Part shown: positions 8,724-16,864 of the stretch, piece by piece
How positions within the stretch are numbered: the first letter of the stretch is position 1
How the letters are laid out: each line of letters starts with the position of its first letter
NCBI RefSeq assembly: GCF_001667375.1
Contig: NZ_LZIN01000022.1
Coordinates: 1-45,762, forward strand
Reading direction: 5' to 3'
Origin: Mycolicibacter sinensis
GTDB taxonomy: Bacteria > Actinomycetota > Actinomycetes > Mycobacteriales > Mycobacteriaceae
DNA length: 45,762 nucleotides
Made by a program: the position numbers and the translations under genes
Notes under the pieces: model-generated
The model's input: the letters and a program-made list of their open reading frames with translations, nothing else
Told to the model about the DNA's origin: nothing
The model's database searches: none

Positions 8724-9845
8724 TCACGGTCGTCGAGAGCGGCCACCGTCGCAGCGGTAGGCGCTGATCACCTCGGGGTCCGGGTCGATACCCAGGCCCG
8801 GCCCGTCCGGCACGACGATCCGCCCGTTCGCTGGCGCCAGCGCGTCACCGTAGATCGAGGCCTCCAGGTCGAACCAGCGCCACTCGACCATCGCGTCGGC
8901 ACCGCCCAAAGCGGCGGCCACCTGGATCGCGGCGAGCAGCCCCGGCCCGTCGTAGAACGAGTGCGTCATCATCCTGACATTGCGCACGGCCGCCAGCGGA
9001 AAGACCTTGCGCAGCTCGGTGATACCGCCCACCTTGGCCGGGCTGGGCTGCACGAAGTCCACCGCGCCGGCAGTCAGCAGGCGCTCGAACTCCAGGATGG
9101 TGCCGACGTTTTCGCCGGAGGCCACCGGCAATCCGGTGCTGCGGCGCAGTTCGGCCAGGCCGTCGAAGTTCTCCGGCGGCCACAGCGGCTCCTCTAAGAA
9201 CAACAGTCCGAGGTCGTGCAGCTCGGCGGCGACGGCCTGGGCCTGCCCCAGCGTCCAGGCACAGCCGGCGTCGACGATCAACGCGACCTCGGGCCCAGCT
9301 TCGTCGCGGGCGGCGTGCATTGCGGGCAGCGTCGACTCGTGCAGCTTGATCGCGCCGAACCCGGCGTCGACGGCGCGGCGCACCGCGGCGCGGACCCGAT
9401 CCGGTTCGGTATAGCAGGCCAGGCTGGCGTAGCAGCGCAGCGCAGCCGGGGCACCACCCAGCAGCCGGCAGACCGGAGCGGCTGCCGATTTGCCGGCGAT
9501 GTCCCACAGCGCGATGTCGACCGCCGACAACGCGTAGGTGATCGCGCCGCCGCGGCCGAAGACGTGCAGCTTGCGTTGCACGTGGGCCATCAGGGTCGCG
9601 ATGTCGGCGGCGTCGTGTCCCAGGCATAGCGGGGTGATGAGCTCGTCGAGCGCGCAGACGGCCAGCGCGGTGCCGTAGAGCCCGAAGGCCTCACCCCAGC
9701 CCACCGTGCCGTCGTCGGTGGTCACCTTGACCAGCAACGAGTCCGCGGCGCTCAGCGGCTCGCCCCACAACGCGGCCCCGGGCAGGTCGGGTTTGAGCGG
9801 GATGCGCAGCGGGATCGCCTCGATTTCGGCGATGACGGCGGGCAT
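8724..9845 (-). CDS. Enolase-superfamily (mandelate racemase/muconate lactonizing) enzyme, probable acid-sugar dehydratase
   Basis: 373 aa with the two-domain enolase-superfamily layout: N-terminal capping domain (IPLRIPLKP, VGWGEAFG) and TIM-barrel. Metal ligands are D192 (VDAGCAW), E218 or E219 (FLEEP) and E245 (SGENVG). The catalytic pair on the second strand reads K167-x-H169 (AIKLHE) rather than the classical KxK, and the opposite-face base is H295 (MMTHSFYDGPG), with D263 nearby in sequence. This points to the mandelate-racemase subgroup, probably an acid-sugar dehydratase or racemase; the substrate cannot be assigned. I do not recall a counterpart at this place in M. tuberculosis, so it is probably an accessory gene. 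ATG 9845 is 30 bp from the divergent gtrA start. Confidence 0.8.
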   Translation of the reverse strand: MPAVIAEIEAIPLRIPLKPDLPGAALWGEPLSAADSLLVKVTTDDGTVGWGEAFGLYGTALAVCALDELITPLCLGHDAADIATLMAHVQRKLHVFGRGGAITYALSAVDIALWDIAGKSAAAPVCRLLGGAPAALRCYASLACYTEPDRVRAAVRRAVDAGFGAIKLHESTLPAMHAARDEAGPEVALIVDAGCAWTLGQAQAVAAELHDLGLLFLEEPLWPPENFDGLAELRRSTGLPVASGENVGTILEFERLLTAGAVDFVQPSPAKVGGITELRKVFPLAAVRNVRMMTHSFYDGPGLLAAIQVAAALGGADAMVEWRWFDLEASIYGDALAPANGRIVVPDGPGLGIDPDPEVISAYRCDGGRSRRP

Positions 9846-9875
9846 GGTCTTCAGCCTAGGACTTAAGCTTCCCGG
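9846..9875. promoter_or_regulatory. 30-bp divergent spacer with two -10 elements set for leaderless starts
   Basis: On the plus strand TAAGCT (9864-9869) is followed by 6 nt and the gtrA GTG. On the minus strand TAGGCT (complement of 9853-9858) is followed by 7 nt and the dehydratase ATG. Both match TANNNT, and gtrA has no Shine-Dalgarno sequence. The -35 regions would lie within or at the edge of the opposing genes. Confidence 0.5.
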
Positions 9876-10292
9876 GTGGCCGAGATCGCTTCGACGAGCA
9901 CCCGCCTGCCGTTATCGACCCAAGTGTGGCGTTTCCTGGTCACCGGGGCGATGTCGGCGGTGGTGGACTTCGGGCTGTACCTGCTGCTGTACCTGGGCTT
10001 CGGCGTCAAGGTCGACCTGGCCAAGGCGATCAGCTTCATCGCCGGGACCATCACCGCCTACCTGATCAACCGGCGCTGGACGTTTCAGTCGTCGGCGCAC
10101 ACCGGGCGCTTCGTGGCGGTGATGGCGCTGTACGCGTTGACATTCGGGGTGCAGGTGGGGATCAACCACCTGGTACTGGATTTGCTGAACTACGAAAGAT
10201 GGGCGCTGCCGGTGGCGTTCGTGGTGGCCCAGGGCACCGCGACTGTCATCAACTTCATCGTGCAGCGGACGGTGATCTTCCGGGTGCGCTGA
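9876..10292 (+). CDS. GtrA-family membrane protein (Rv3789 orthologue)
   Basis: 138 aa with four hydrophobic helices and the GtrA-family signature blocks [40 protein letters not shown] and [14 protein letters not shown]. In M. tuberculosis Rv3789 lies immediately before dprE1 and is implicated in arabinan assembly, either moving decaprenylphosphoryl-arabinose across the membrane or recruiting AftA; this is published interpretation, not visible here. The start is GTG 9876, consistent with leaderless expression. The 3' end overlaps the convergent desaturase gene by 38 bp. In this window dprE1 lies 33 kb downstream, so the usual co-transcription is lost. Confidence 0.9.
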   Translation: MAEIASTSTRLPLSTQVWRFLVTGAMSAVVDFGLYLLLYLGFGVKVDLAKAISFIAGTITAYLINRRWTFQSSAHTGRFVAVMALYALTFGVQVGINHLVLDLLNYERWALPVAFVVAQGTATVINFIVQRTVIFRVR

Positions 10293-11232
10293 GCGACCCC
10301 GCCTTCCATTCCCGGTACTCCGCGGGTGTCAGGTCCCGGCCGAAGACGGTGGCGATGGCCGGATCGTGGGCCAGGTAGGCGTCCTCGTTGCCGCGCCAGG
10401 CCTGCGCATACCGGTAGAACGGCAACCACGGGTGCAGGTGGTGCACCAGGTGATAGGTCTGGGACAGCATGACCGGGATCAACACTTGCTCCATGCCGAC
10501 CCGGTTCCGGGTGGCGCGGTAGCGATTCTCCTGCTGCGTCTGCTCCAGCCCGTGGTGCGGCAACCAATCGAACCACCAACCCAGGATCACCATCCCGATG
10601 CGCTGCGGGATCAGCAGGATGGTCGCGACCAACCAGAAGTTCTCGGTGAGAACCGCGACGCAGACGCCCGCGACGCTCAGCGAGAACATCACCGCCGTTT
10701 CGGCGACCTCGGTCAGCGGGCGACGCCAAGAGAGACGCACCCGCCGCTTCAGCTGGCGGCAGTACCAGACGGCATAGAAGACATCCATCAGCGCCCAGCG
10801 GAAGGGCAGCTGCCAGGCCGGCCCGTGGGTGGCGAACATGTCCGGGTCGTTCTCGCCGTCGTTGGCGTTGCGGTGGTGCGTGAGGTGGACGTAGCTGAAC
10901 GCCGGCAACGAAAACGTCGGTGCGACAAAGAGCCAAGCCGCCCGACCGATCACCGAGTTCACCCAGCTCACCGAGGAGACCGAGTGGTGCAGTGCATCGT
11001 GGGCCACCATGAACATCGCATAGACGGCCGCGGTGTTGACCGAGATGGTCAACCACACCGGAGCGGAACCGCCGATCGCGGCGACCGTCGAAAAGGCGAA
11101 GACGATCAACGCGCCCGCGCCCAACGCTAGCGTGGGCCAGGCGAATTCGGGTATCGACTCGCCCGGGTGCGGGTGTCGTTGGCGTGCAACGGTTTTTGAC
11201 GACGCATGATCCAACGCATCGAGCGGCGGCAT
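10255..11232 (-). CDS. Fatty-acid-desaturase-family membrane di-iron enzyme
   Basis: 325 aa with the three histidine clusters of the family: HDALHH (78-83), HLTHHRN (116-122) and HLVHHLHP (261-268), plus HH at 226-227. Hydrophobic segments lie around residues 33-75, 93-115 and 178-220. These enzymes use a di-iron centre to desaturate or hydroxylate lipid acyl or isoprenoid chains at the membrane. The [15 protein letters not shown] ending resembles desaturases and carotenoid hydroxylases or ketolases alike, so the substrate is undecided. AAGGAGGTT (complement of 11234-11242) is a strong ribosome binding site very close to ATG 11232. The last 12 residues are encoded opposite the gtrA 3' end. 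It sits at the edge of the PGRS block. The 165-bp upstream gap shows only a weak -10-like TAGGTT on the minus strand. Confidence 0.8.
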   Translation of the reverse strand: MPPLDALDHASSKTVARQRHPHPGESIPEFAWPTLALGAGALIVFAFSTVAAIGGSAPVWLTISVNTAAVYAMFMVAHDALHHSVSSVSWVNSVIGRAAWLFVAPTFSLPAFSYVHLTHHRNANDGENDPDMFATHGPAWQLPFRWALMDVFYAVWYCRQLKRRVRLSWRRPLTEVAETAVMFSLSVAGVCVAVLTENFWLVATILLIPQRIGMVILGWWFDWLPHHGLEQTQQENRYRATRNRVGMEQVLIPVMLSQTYHLVHHLHPWLPFYRYAQAWRGNEDAYLAHDPAIATVFGRDLTPAEYREWKAGSLSAPGRSPSAAR

Positions 11233-11397
11233 GAACCTCCTTCGATACGCAATTTTGCGAGCGCGAAATAACCTAAGGCAAATAACAGGTTACGCGGTTG
11301 GAGGATGAGATCTCCTCCCGCGCGCTGCACGTTTGATTAAAGAGCTGTCACGGTTTGGCATCGGCCGAACGCCCTTGAGGGGTATAGGTTTCCGGCA

Positions 11398-14300
11398 TCA
11401 GGGAGTAGCCGGGTTGTTCGGGCCGTTGCTTCCGCTCGCCGTCGTACCGTCCGTCTGCGTGCCGCCGGTGAAGACGATGTTGCCGTCGCCGCCATTGCCG
11501 CCGGTGTTGCCGGCTCCGGTGCCGCTGCCACCGTTGCCGCCGGTAGCGGTGCCATTAGTCGCGGTGGACGGAGTTGCCGGGTCGCCACCGTCGTTGCCGA
11601 AGGCGTCGAGCCGGCTCGACCCGCCGAGCCCGCCGGCCCCGCCGTCCAGGCCGTCACCACCGGCGCCGCCGGTCGACGTTCCGTTGGCCAGGTTGCCAAG
11701 GTCGCCGCCGGTGGCGATGCTGGCCTTGCCGCCGTTACCGCCGGTGCCGCCGTTACCGTCGGCATCCGTAGTGGCGTTGCCGCCGTTACCGCCGTGCGCG
11801 GTACCGCTGGCCGTGCCACCGGGACCACCGAGCGATCCGGTCACCTTGGAGCTCTGGATGTCCGAGCTTCCGCCGTTACCGCCGTGGCTGCCCTCGCCGC
11901 TGGCGTTGCCGCCGTCACCGCCGGTGGAGGTGCCGTAGGAGTTGCCGCCGGCAGCACTGGCCTGCCCGAGCTCGCCGGACTCCAGCTCACCCCATCCGCC
12001 GTTGCCGCCGACGCCACCGTTGGTGCCGGTGCCGCCGCTGCCGCCCTGGGCCACCGCGTCGTTCCCACCGCCGCCGATCGATCCGCCGGCATTGTCGACG
12101 ACCAGGTAGCCGGCCCCGCCGTCGCCGCCGGTGCCGTTGTCACCGAGGCCACCGGTGCCGCCGGTAGCGCTACCGGTGATGGTGCTGTCGGCGCCGTTTG
12201 CCGAAGCAATGGCCTCACCGCCGGTACCGCCGGTGCCGGAGTTGCTGCCCGCGCCGCCGTCGCCGCCGGTGACGGTGGTCTGGTCGATGACGGCGCCGTT
12301 GTTGGCGGTGATGGCGGCCGTGCCGCCGGCTCCGCCGTTGCCACCGGTGGTCCCGACGCCGGCGTTACCACCGGTTGCGTGGCTGTTGGTGATCGCGCTG
12401 CCCGCGCCGATGGCGCTCAGGCTCGCGGCACCGCCGTCGGCGGTGGCGCTGGCGTCACCACCGGTCACCGAGCTGTGCGAGATGCTGCCGCCGTTGCCGA
12501 CGTTGACCGTGGCGCCGCCGCCGACATGGTCGCCGACGTTCGCGCCGCTCTTCACCGTGACGTCCTGGACGCCACCGCCGCCGTTGTTGATCAGCGTGTT
12601 GTTGGCGCCGTCCTGGCCGTTCACCCCGTTGGCGCCGCCGTTGGTGGCGTTACCACCGGCCACGTTGGCGCTGTCGACGGTGCTGCCCTCGCCATCGGCC
12701 TGGATGCCGCCGTAGCCGCCGGTGCCGCCCTGGCCGCCGACGCCGGTCAGGCTGCCTGCCCCACCGTCGCCGCCGTCGCCGCCGGTCGCGGTGCTGCGGG
12801 TGACCGTGCCGCCGTTGGTCTGCTGGATGACGGCGCCACCGCCGCCGCCACCACCACCGCCGCCCTGGCCGGCCGTCGTCCCGTCAGCGGCAGCACCGCT
12901 GCCGCCGTTGCCGCCCTGACCGCCGGTCACGAGGTTGGTGTCGTCGCCGCCGTTGATAGCGCCGCCGTTGGCGCCGGCACCGCCGTCGCCGCCGTTGCCG
13001 GCGGTGCCGGTTCCGGCGTTGCCGTCACTGTCGGCGACCACCGCGCCGCCGTTACCGCCGGCGCCGCCGTGGCCACCGGTGAAGCTGCCGGTGCCGCCGT
13101 TGCCACCGTCGCCGCCGGAGCCGGCGCTGCCGCCGATGGTCGTGCCGCCGTCACCGCCGGTACCGCCGGACCCGCCGGTGCTGTAGACCGGGTTGTTCAG
13201 GTCGTCACCGACGGGTGCGCCCGTACCACCGTGGCCGCCGTTACCACCGGAGCCGGCCGCGCCGTTCTCGGAGGAACCACCGACGCCGCCGTTGCCGCCG
13301 TGCCCGCCGGCCAGCGTCCCGAACTCACCGGTGTTGCCCTCCCCGGTGGTGTTGCCACCGGCGCCGCCGTCACCACCGTTGCCGGCGGTCTGATCGCCGG
13401 TCGCGTTGGCGCCGGCGCCGCCCTGGCCGCCGTAGCCGCCGTGGCCGGAGCCGTCGCCGCCCTTACCGCCGGACCCACCGTTACCGCCGGTGTTGTTGCC
13501 GCCATCGGCGGTGGAGGTCACCGCACCGCCGGTGCCGCCGGCGCCACCGGTGCCGCCGTAGACACCCTGGCCGCCGCCTCCACCGGACCCGCCGTTGCCG
13601 GCCTGGTAGCCGGTACCACCATCACCGCCCCGGCCACCGGACCCGCCCACGCCCGTCGCATCGGGGTTGGCCGGACTCAGACCGTTGCCGAGGAAGACGC
13701 CGGCCTCGCCGGTGGCCGCGTTGCCGCCGAGTCCGCCGGCACCGCCGTCACCACCGTCACCGATCTGACCGAGGCTGCCGTCGGTGCCGTCGGTGTGCCC
13801 GTCGCCGCCGCCGGTGCCGCCGGTTCCGGCCGTGGCGCCCGGCGCTCCGCCGTTGCCGCCGTTGCCGCCGGCACCCGCCGCGCCGCCGTTCTGAAGTTCG
13901 GAGTCGACGTCATTTGCACCGGAGCCACCTACGCCGCCGACGCCGCCGTTGCCGCCGTTGCCGCTGTTGCCACCGTTGCCGCCGTTGCCGTTGGTTGCCG
14001 AACCGCCGTTGCCGCCGACACCGCCCTGGCCACCGTCACCGGCATTGCCGCCGGCGCCACCGGCCACGCTCGAGTCATCCGACGCCGCACCGTTGCCACC
14101 GGTGCCGCCGGTGCCACCGACCCCGCCGACGCCACCGTTACCGCCGTTGCCCGACACCGAGCCGCCGGCACCACCGACACCACCCGCGCCACCGGCGCCA
14201 CCGTCGAAGCCGTCACCACCGGCACCGGTGCCGTCGTTGTCGAAGGAGCCGGCCGCGCCCTCGCCACCCTGCGAGCCGGCGCCACCTGCGCCGCCGTTGC

Positions 14301-16059
14301 CGCCGTTGCCGTGGTCGCCACCGGCACCGCCGTTGCCGCCGTTGCCACCGGCCACACCGGTGTTGTCCGCGTTGAGGCCGTTGCCGGCGCCACCGATACC
14401 GCCGTTACCGCCGTTGCCCGAGACGGTGGCCGGCAGCGTGCCGTCGGCGCCGTCGGCACCCGCGGTGCCCGGCGTGCCGCCGAAGAGGATCCCGGTGCTG
14501 CTGCCGGCCGCACCACCCTTGCCACCAGCACCGACCGTTCCGAGGTTGCCACCGTTACCGCCGGCACCGCCGTTGCCACCACCGACCAGGCCCGCCGGGG
14601 CCGCGTCGGCAGCGCGGGCCACTCCGGCGGTACCGGCTTCCCCGGTGGCGCCGCCGCCGGAACCACCATTGCCGCCAGTGCCGCCGTTGCCGGCCAGACC
14701 GGAGCCGCCGCCGGCACCACCGGCGCCACCGTCGCCCGCTGCACCCGCGGTGTGAATGCCGAAGAAGCCACCGGCGCCACCGTTACCGCCGGCACCACCC
14801 ACGCCGCCGGCGCCACCGGATCCCGCGTTACCGCCGTTGCCGCCCGCACCGCCGTCTCCGCCGGGACCGGTCGGGTCGACAGCAAGTGCGCTGATGCCGC
14901 CGTCGTTGCTGCCGGGAGGCTGCGTGTTGTCGTTGCCGTTGCCGCCGGCACCGCCATCACCACCGTTGCCGCCGACGCCACCGCTACCGCCGGCGCCACC
15001 GGTACCACCACCGCCGGACGTGCCGAACAGACCGGCCGCGCCGCCGTTGCCGCCGACACCGCCCGCGCCACCGGCGAAGCCATCGCCACCGTCGGTGCCG
15101 TCGGTGCCCGCAATGCCGGCCGCACCGTCAGTGCCGCCCGGGAAGCTGAGCCCGGCCGCGCCGGCATTGCCGTTCGCCCCGGCAGCACCGCTACCGCCGG
15201 CGCCACCGGTGCCACCGTTGCCGCCATTGCCGAACAGGAAGCCGGCGACGCCACCGTTGCCGCCGGCCAGGCCGGCCCCACCCGCCGCGGCGACACCGTC
15301 GGCACCGAACGCGCCCGCGCCACCGTCGCCGCCGTTGCCCAATAGCCAACCGCCGGCTCCACCGTCGCCGCCGACCATGCCGAGACCGTCGCCGCTGCCG
15401 CCGGCGCCGCCGTCGCCGAGCATGCCGGCCGCCGCACCGTCGAGGTCAATCGAGCTGGCGTTCGCGAACGAGTAGGTACCGGCCTCGATGTCGGCCAAGG
15501 TGATCACATCGCCGTCGGCGTCGGTCAGGGCCGCGCCGTCGGCGCCGAGCAGATCACCGTCGGCGTTGAAGTACGTGCCGCTGCCGCCGTCACCGAACAG
15601 GAAGCCGCCCGCGGTGGCGGCGTGGTAGATCAGGTCGCCGTCGTCGAGGCTGACGTAGGCGTTGGCGCCGTTGGCGAAGACGCCGTCGAGGGTGAACCCG
15701 CTGCCGATCAGCATCTCGCCGAGGCTGTGTAGCGGCTGGTAGATCACCATGTTGATCGAGTTGGCGACCAGGTCATCCAGCCACTGCAGCGGGTCTTCCA
15801 TCTGCTCGGCCGAGCCCGGGATATCGCCGCCGAACAGCGCGCCGAAGTCGGTGACCGACGACTCCATCGCCGAGGAGCCGAACCACGTCGATGCGTCGCT
15901 GAACAGGGCGTCGAAGAGCTCGTCGAACCCGTCGGCTTGTGCCGGCGGTGCCGTCAGCGGCGTCATACCGAAGGCGAGGAACGCTCCCACCGCACTCGTC
16001 GCGCCGATCGCACGGCTGGTCCGGCGCTTGTTCTTCCCGAGGGAATTCTTCGGCGACAT
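11398..16059 (-). CDS. PGRS-A: secreted PE-less PGRS protein with C-terminal solenoid-like domain, 1553 aa
   Basis: Residues 1-42 are a signal peptide: basic start (KNKRRTSR), core [11 protein letters not shown], cleavage box AQA before D43. An acidic N-domain (43 to ~215) includes FDELFDALFSD and LHSLGEMLIGSG. From ~215 to 1065 the sequence is [12 protein letters not shown] repeats with GGWLLGNGG and GGFLFGNGG. Ten consecutive glycines (1066-1075, bases 12835-12864) lead to a 478-residue domain of ~30-40-aa units of the form A-x-[VI]-x-A-x-x-G-[GS]-x-[VI]-x-x-[ST]-x-x-T-G-G, probably a beta-solenoid. The C-terminus reads GSNGPNNP then ATP. AAGGAG precedes ATG 16059. No PE domain or enzyme motif is present. 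Function is unknown; surface structure or adhesion is inference. The promoter element of the sister genes was not found here. Confidence 0.8.
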   Translation of the reverse strand: MSPKNSLGKNKRRTSRAIGATSAVGAFLAFGMTPLTAPPAQADGFDELFDALFSDASTWFGSSAMESSVTDFGALFGGDIPGSAEQMEDPLQWLDDLVANSINMVIYQPLHSLGEMLIGSGFTLDGVFANGANAYVSLDDGDLIYHAATAGGFLFGDGGSGTYFNADGDLLGADGAALTDADGDVITLADIEAGTYSFANASSIDLDGAAAGMLGDGGAGGSGDGLGMVGGDGGAGGWLLGNGGDGGAGAFGADGVAAAGGAGLAGGNGGVAGFLFGNGGNGGTGGAGGSGAAGANGNAGAAGLSFPGGTDGAAGIAGTDGTDGGDGFAGGAGGVGGNGGAAGLFGTSGGGGTGGAGGSGGVGGNGGDGGAGGNGNDNTQPPGSNDGGISALAVDPTGPGGDGGAGGNGGNAGSGGAGGVGGAGGNGGAGGFFGIHTAGAAGDGGAGGAGGGSGLAGNGGTGGNGGSGGGATGEAGTAGVARAADAAPAGLVGGGNGGAGGNGGNLGTVGAGGKGGAAGSSTGILFGGTPGTAGADGADGTLPATVSGNGGNGGIGGAGNGLNADNTGVAGGNGGNGGAGGDHGNGGNGGAGGAGSQGGEGAAGSFDNDGTGAGGDGFDGGAGGAGGVGGAGGSVSGNGGNGGVGGVGGTGGTGGNGAASDDSSVAGGAGGNAGDGGQGGVGGNGGSATNGNGGNGGNSGNGGNGGVGGVGGSGANDVDSELQNGGAAGAGGNGGNGGAPGATAGTGGTGGGDGHTDGTDGSLGQIGDGGDGGAGGLGGNAATGEAGVFLGNGLSPANPDATGVGGSGGRGGDGGTGYQAGNGGSGGGGGQGVYGGTGGAGGTGGAVTSTADGGNNTGGNGGSGGKGGDGSGHGGYGGQGGAGANATGDQTAGNGGDGGAGGNTTGEGNTGEFGTLAGGHGGNGGVGGSSENGAAGSGGNGGHGGTGAPVGDDLNNPVYSTGGSGGTGGDGGTTIGGSAGSGGDGGNGGTGSFTGGHGGAGGNGGAVVADSDGNAGTGTAGNGGDGGAGANGGAINGGDDTNLVTGGQGGNGGSGAAADGTTAGQGGGGGGGGGGAVIQQTNGGTVTRSTATGGDGGDGGAGSLTGVGGQGGTGGYGGIQADGEGSTVDSANVAGGNATNGGANGVNGQDGANNTLINNGGGGVQDVTVKSGANVGDHVGGGATVNVGNGGSISHSSVTGGDASATADGGAASLSAIGAGSAITNSHATGGNAGVGTTGGNGGAGGTAAITANNGAVIDQTTVTGGDGGAGSNSGTGGTGGEAIASANGADSTITGSATGGTGGLGDNGTGGDGGAGYLVVDNAGGSIGGGGNDAVAQGGSGGTGTNGGVGGNGGWGELESGELGQASAAGGNSYGTSTGGDGGNASGEGSHGGNGGSSDIQSSKVTGSLGGPGGTASGTAHGGNGGNATTDADGNGGTGGNGGKASIATGGDLGNLANGTSTGGAGGDGLDGGAGGLGGSSRLDAFGNDGGDPATPSTATNGTATGGNGGSGTGAGNTGGNGGDGNIVFTGGTQTDGTTASGSNGPNNPATP

Positions 16060-16778
16060 GATTTCTCCTTGAGGCGACGGTGTGGATGAGTTGACGGAGC
16101 CGTAAGGGACTTAATGAGGCCTAAGGTAGCAGAGCTTTCTAGGAGGAAGAAGTCTTATCGCACGGTTTTATTCGGGCGCGCTTTGGTAGGCGATGACGCA
16201 GGTCAGCATGTCGTCCTGCGGGTTGTTTGCTCGGTTATTTTGCGACGGCGGCGCGCTGCTCCTATTTGAGCAAACTGATAATCACGGGCTAGTCGCTTAA
16301 GTTAATGGGGCATTTCTTTGCTGACTGGCGTTTCCCGACTGGTTGGTTGACGTTGCGCCCGCATACGGAAAAGGCCCGGCGGTGACGGCTTTCGCACCGC
16401 ATTGAGGTCGGGATGGGCGACCGTCCGCGGGTCGGTTGGCGAAGTTACTGCGGTCGAGAAGTTCCGGCCCCGCGGCGCCGTCGTGTGACCGGCCGCACAG
16501 CGGCTGCGCGCGGTGTCGTTCGGCGAGTTCCCGGGCGGGTTGGTTAACGCTCCGCATTTGCGGATGAGTCGGCCAGGGATCACCTGTCCCATCCGTACCA
16601 ACTACTGATCATGTGGGTGTTGTCGGATCGGATAGCGCCGGTGATAGCAGGCGCGGTCAGCCCATCCCAGCCCGCGACCGACGGTCGCCAAGCGGAGCCG
16701 TTATCGCCGCCATATCCGATCCGGCGACGCCCTCCCAGCCCTGACCAGCGCGGATGAGGCCGGTGTGGTTGGGTGCGC
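16060..16778. other. Intergenic region upstream of PGRS-A
   Basis: About 0.7 kb without a credible gene. The part next to the PGRS-A start (16085-16330) is less GC-rich than its surroundings and probably holds the promoter; TACCTT and CATTAAG on the minus strand are only weak candidates. Short open frames here lack ribosome binding sites and protein-like composition. Confidence 0.5.
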
Positions 16779-16787
16779 TGACACGCC

Positions 16788-16823
16788 AACGGTCCCCTGC
16801 ACCCCCCAGGGCAGGGGACCGTT
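16788..16823 (-). terminator. Strong hairpin downstream of PGRS-B
   Basis: AACGGTCCCCTGC (16788-16800) pairs perfectly with 16811-16823 around a 10-nt loop, and the stem continues imperfectly outward (GCC/GGC, TGA/TCA) from about 16779 to 16832. It lies 42 bp past the PGRS-B stop. Confidence 0.75.
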
Positions 16824-16864
16824 TGGCGTCAGCCGCGTAAGGGGGCTCGTCGGTGAACCGGGGG

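Noticed and set aside
11300..11318. GGAGGA...TCCTCC inverted repeat between the desaturase and PGRS-A
   Set aside because: Six-base arms only, low significance in this composition, and no T tract or clear role.
16297..16601. Short minus-strand open frames between PGRS-A and PGRS-B
   Set aside because: No ribosome binding site, overlapping alternatives in two frames, and composition typical of non-coding GC-rich DNA.
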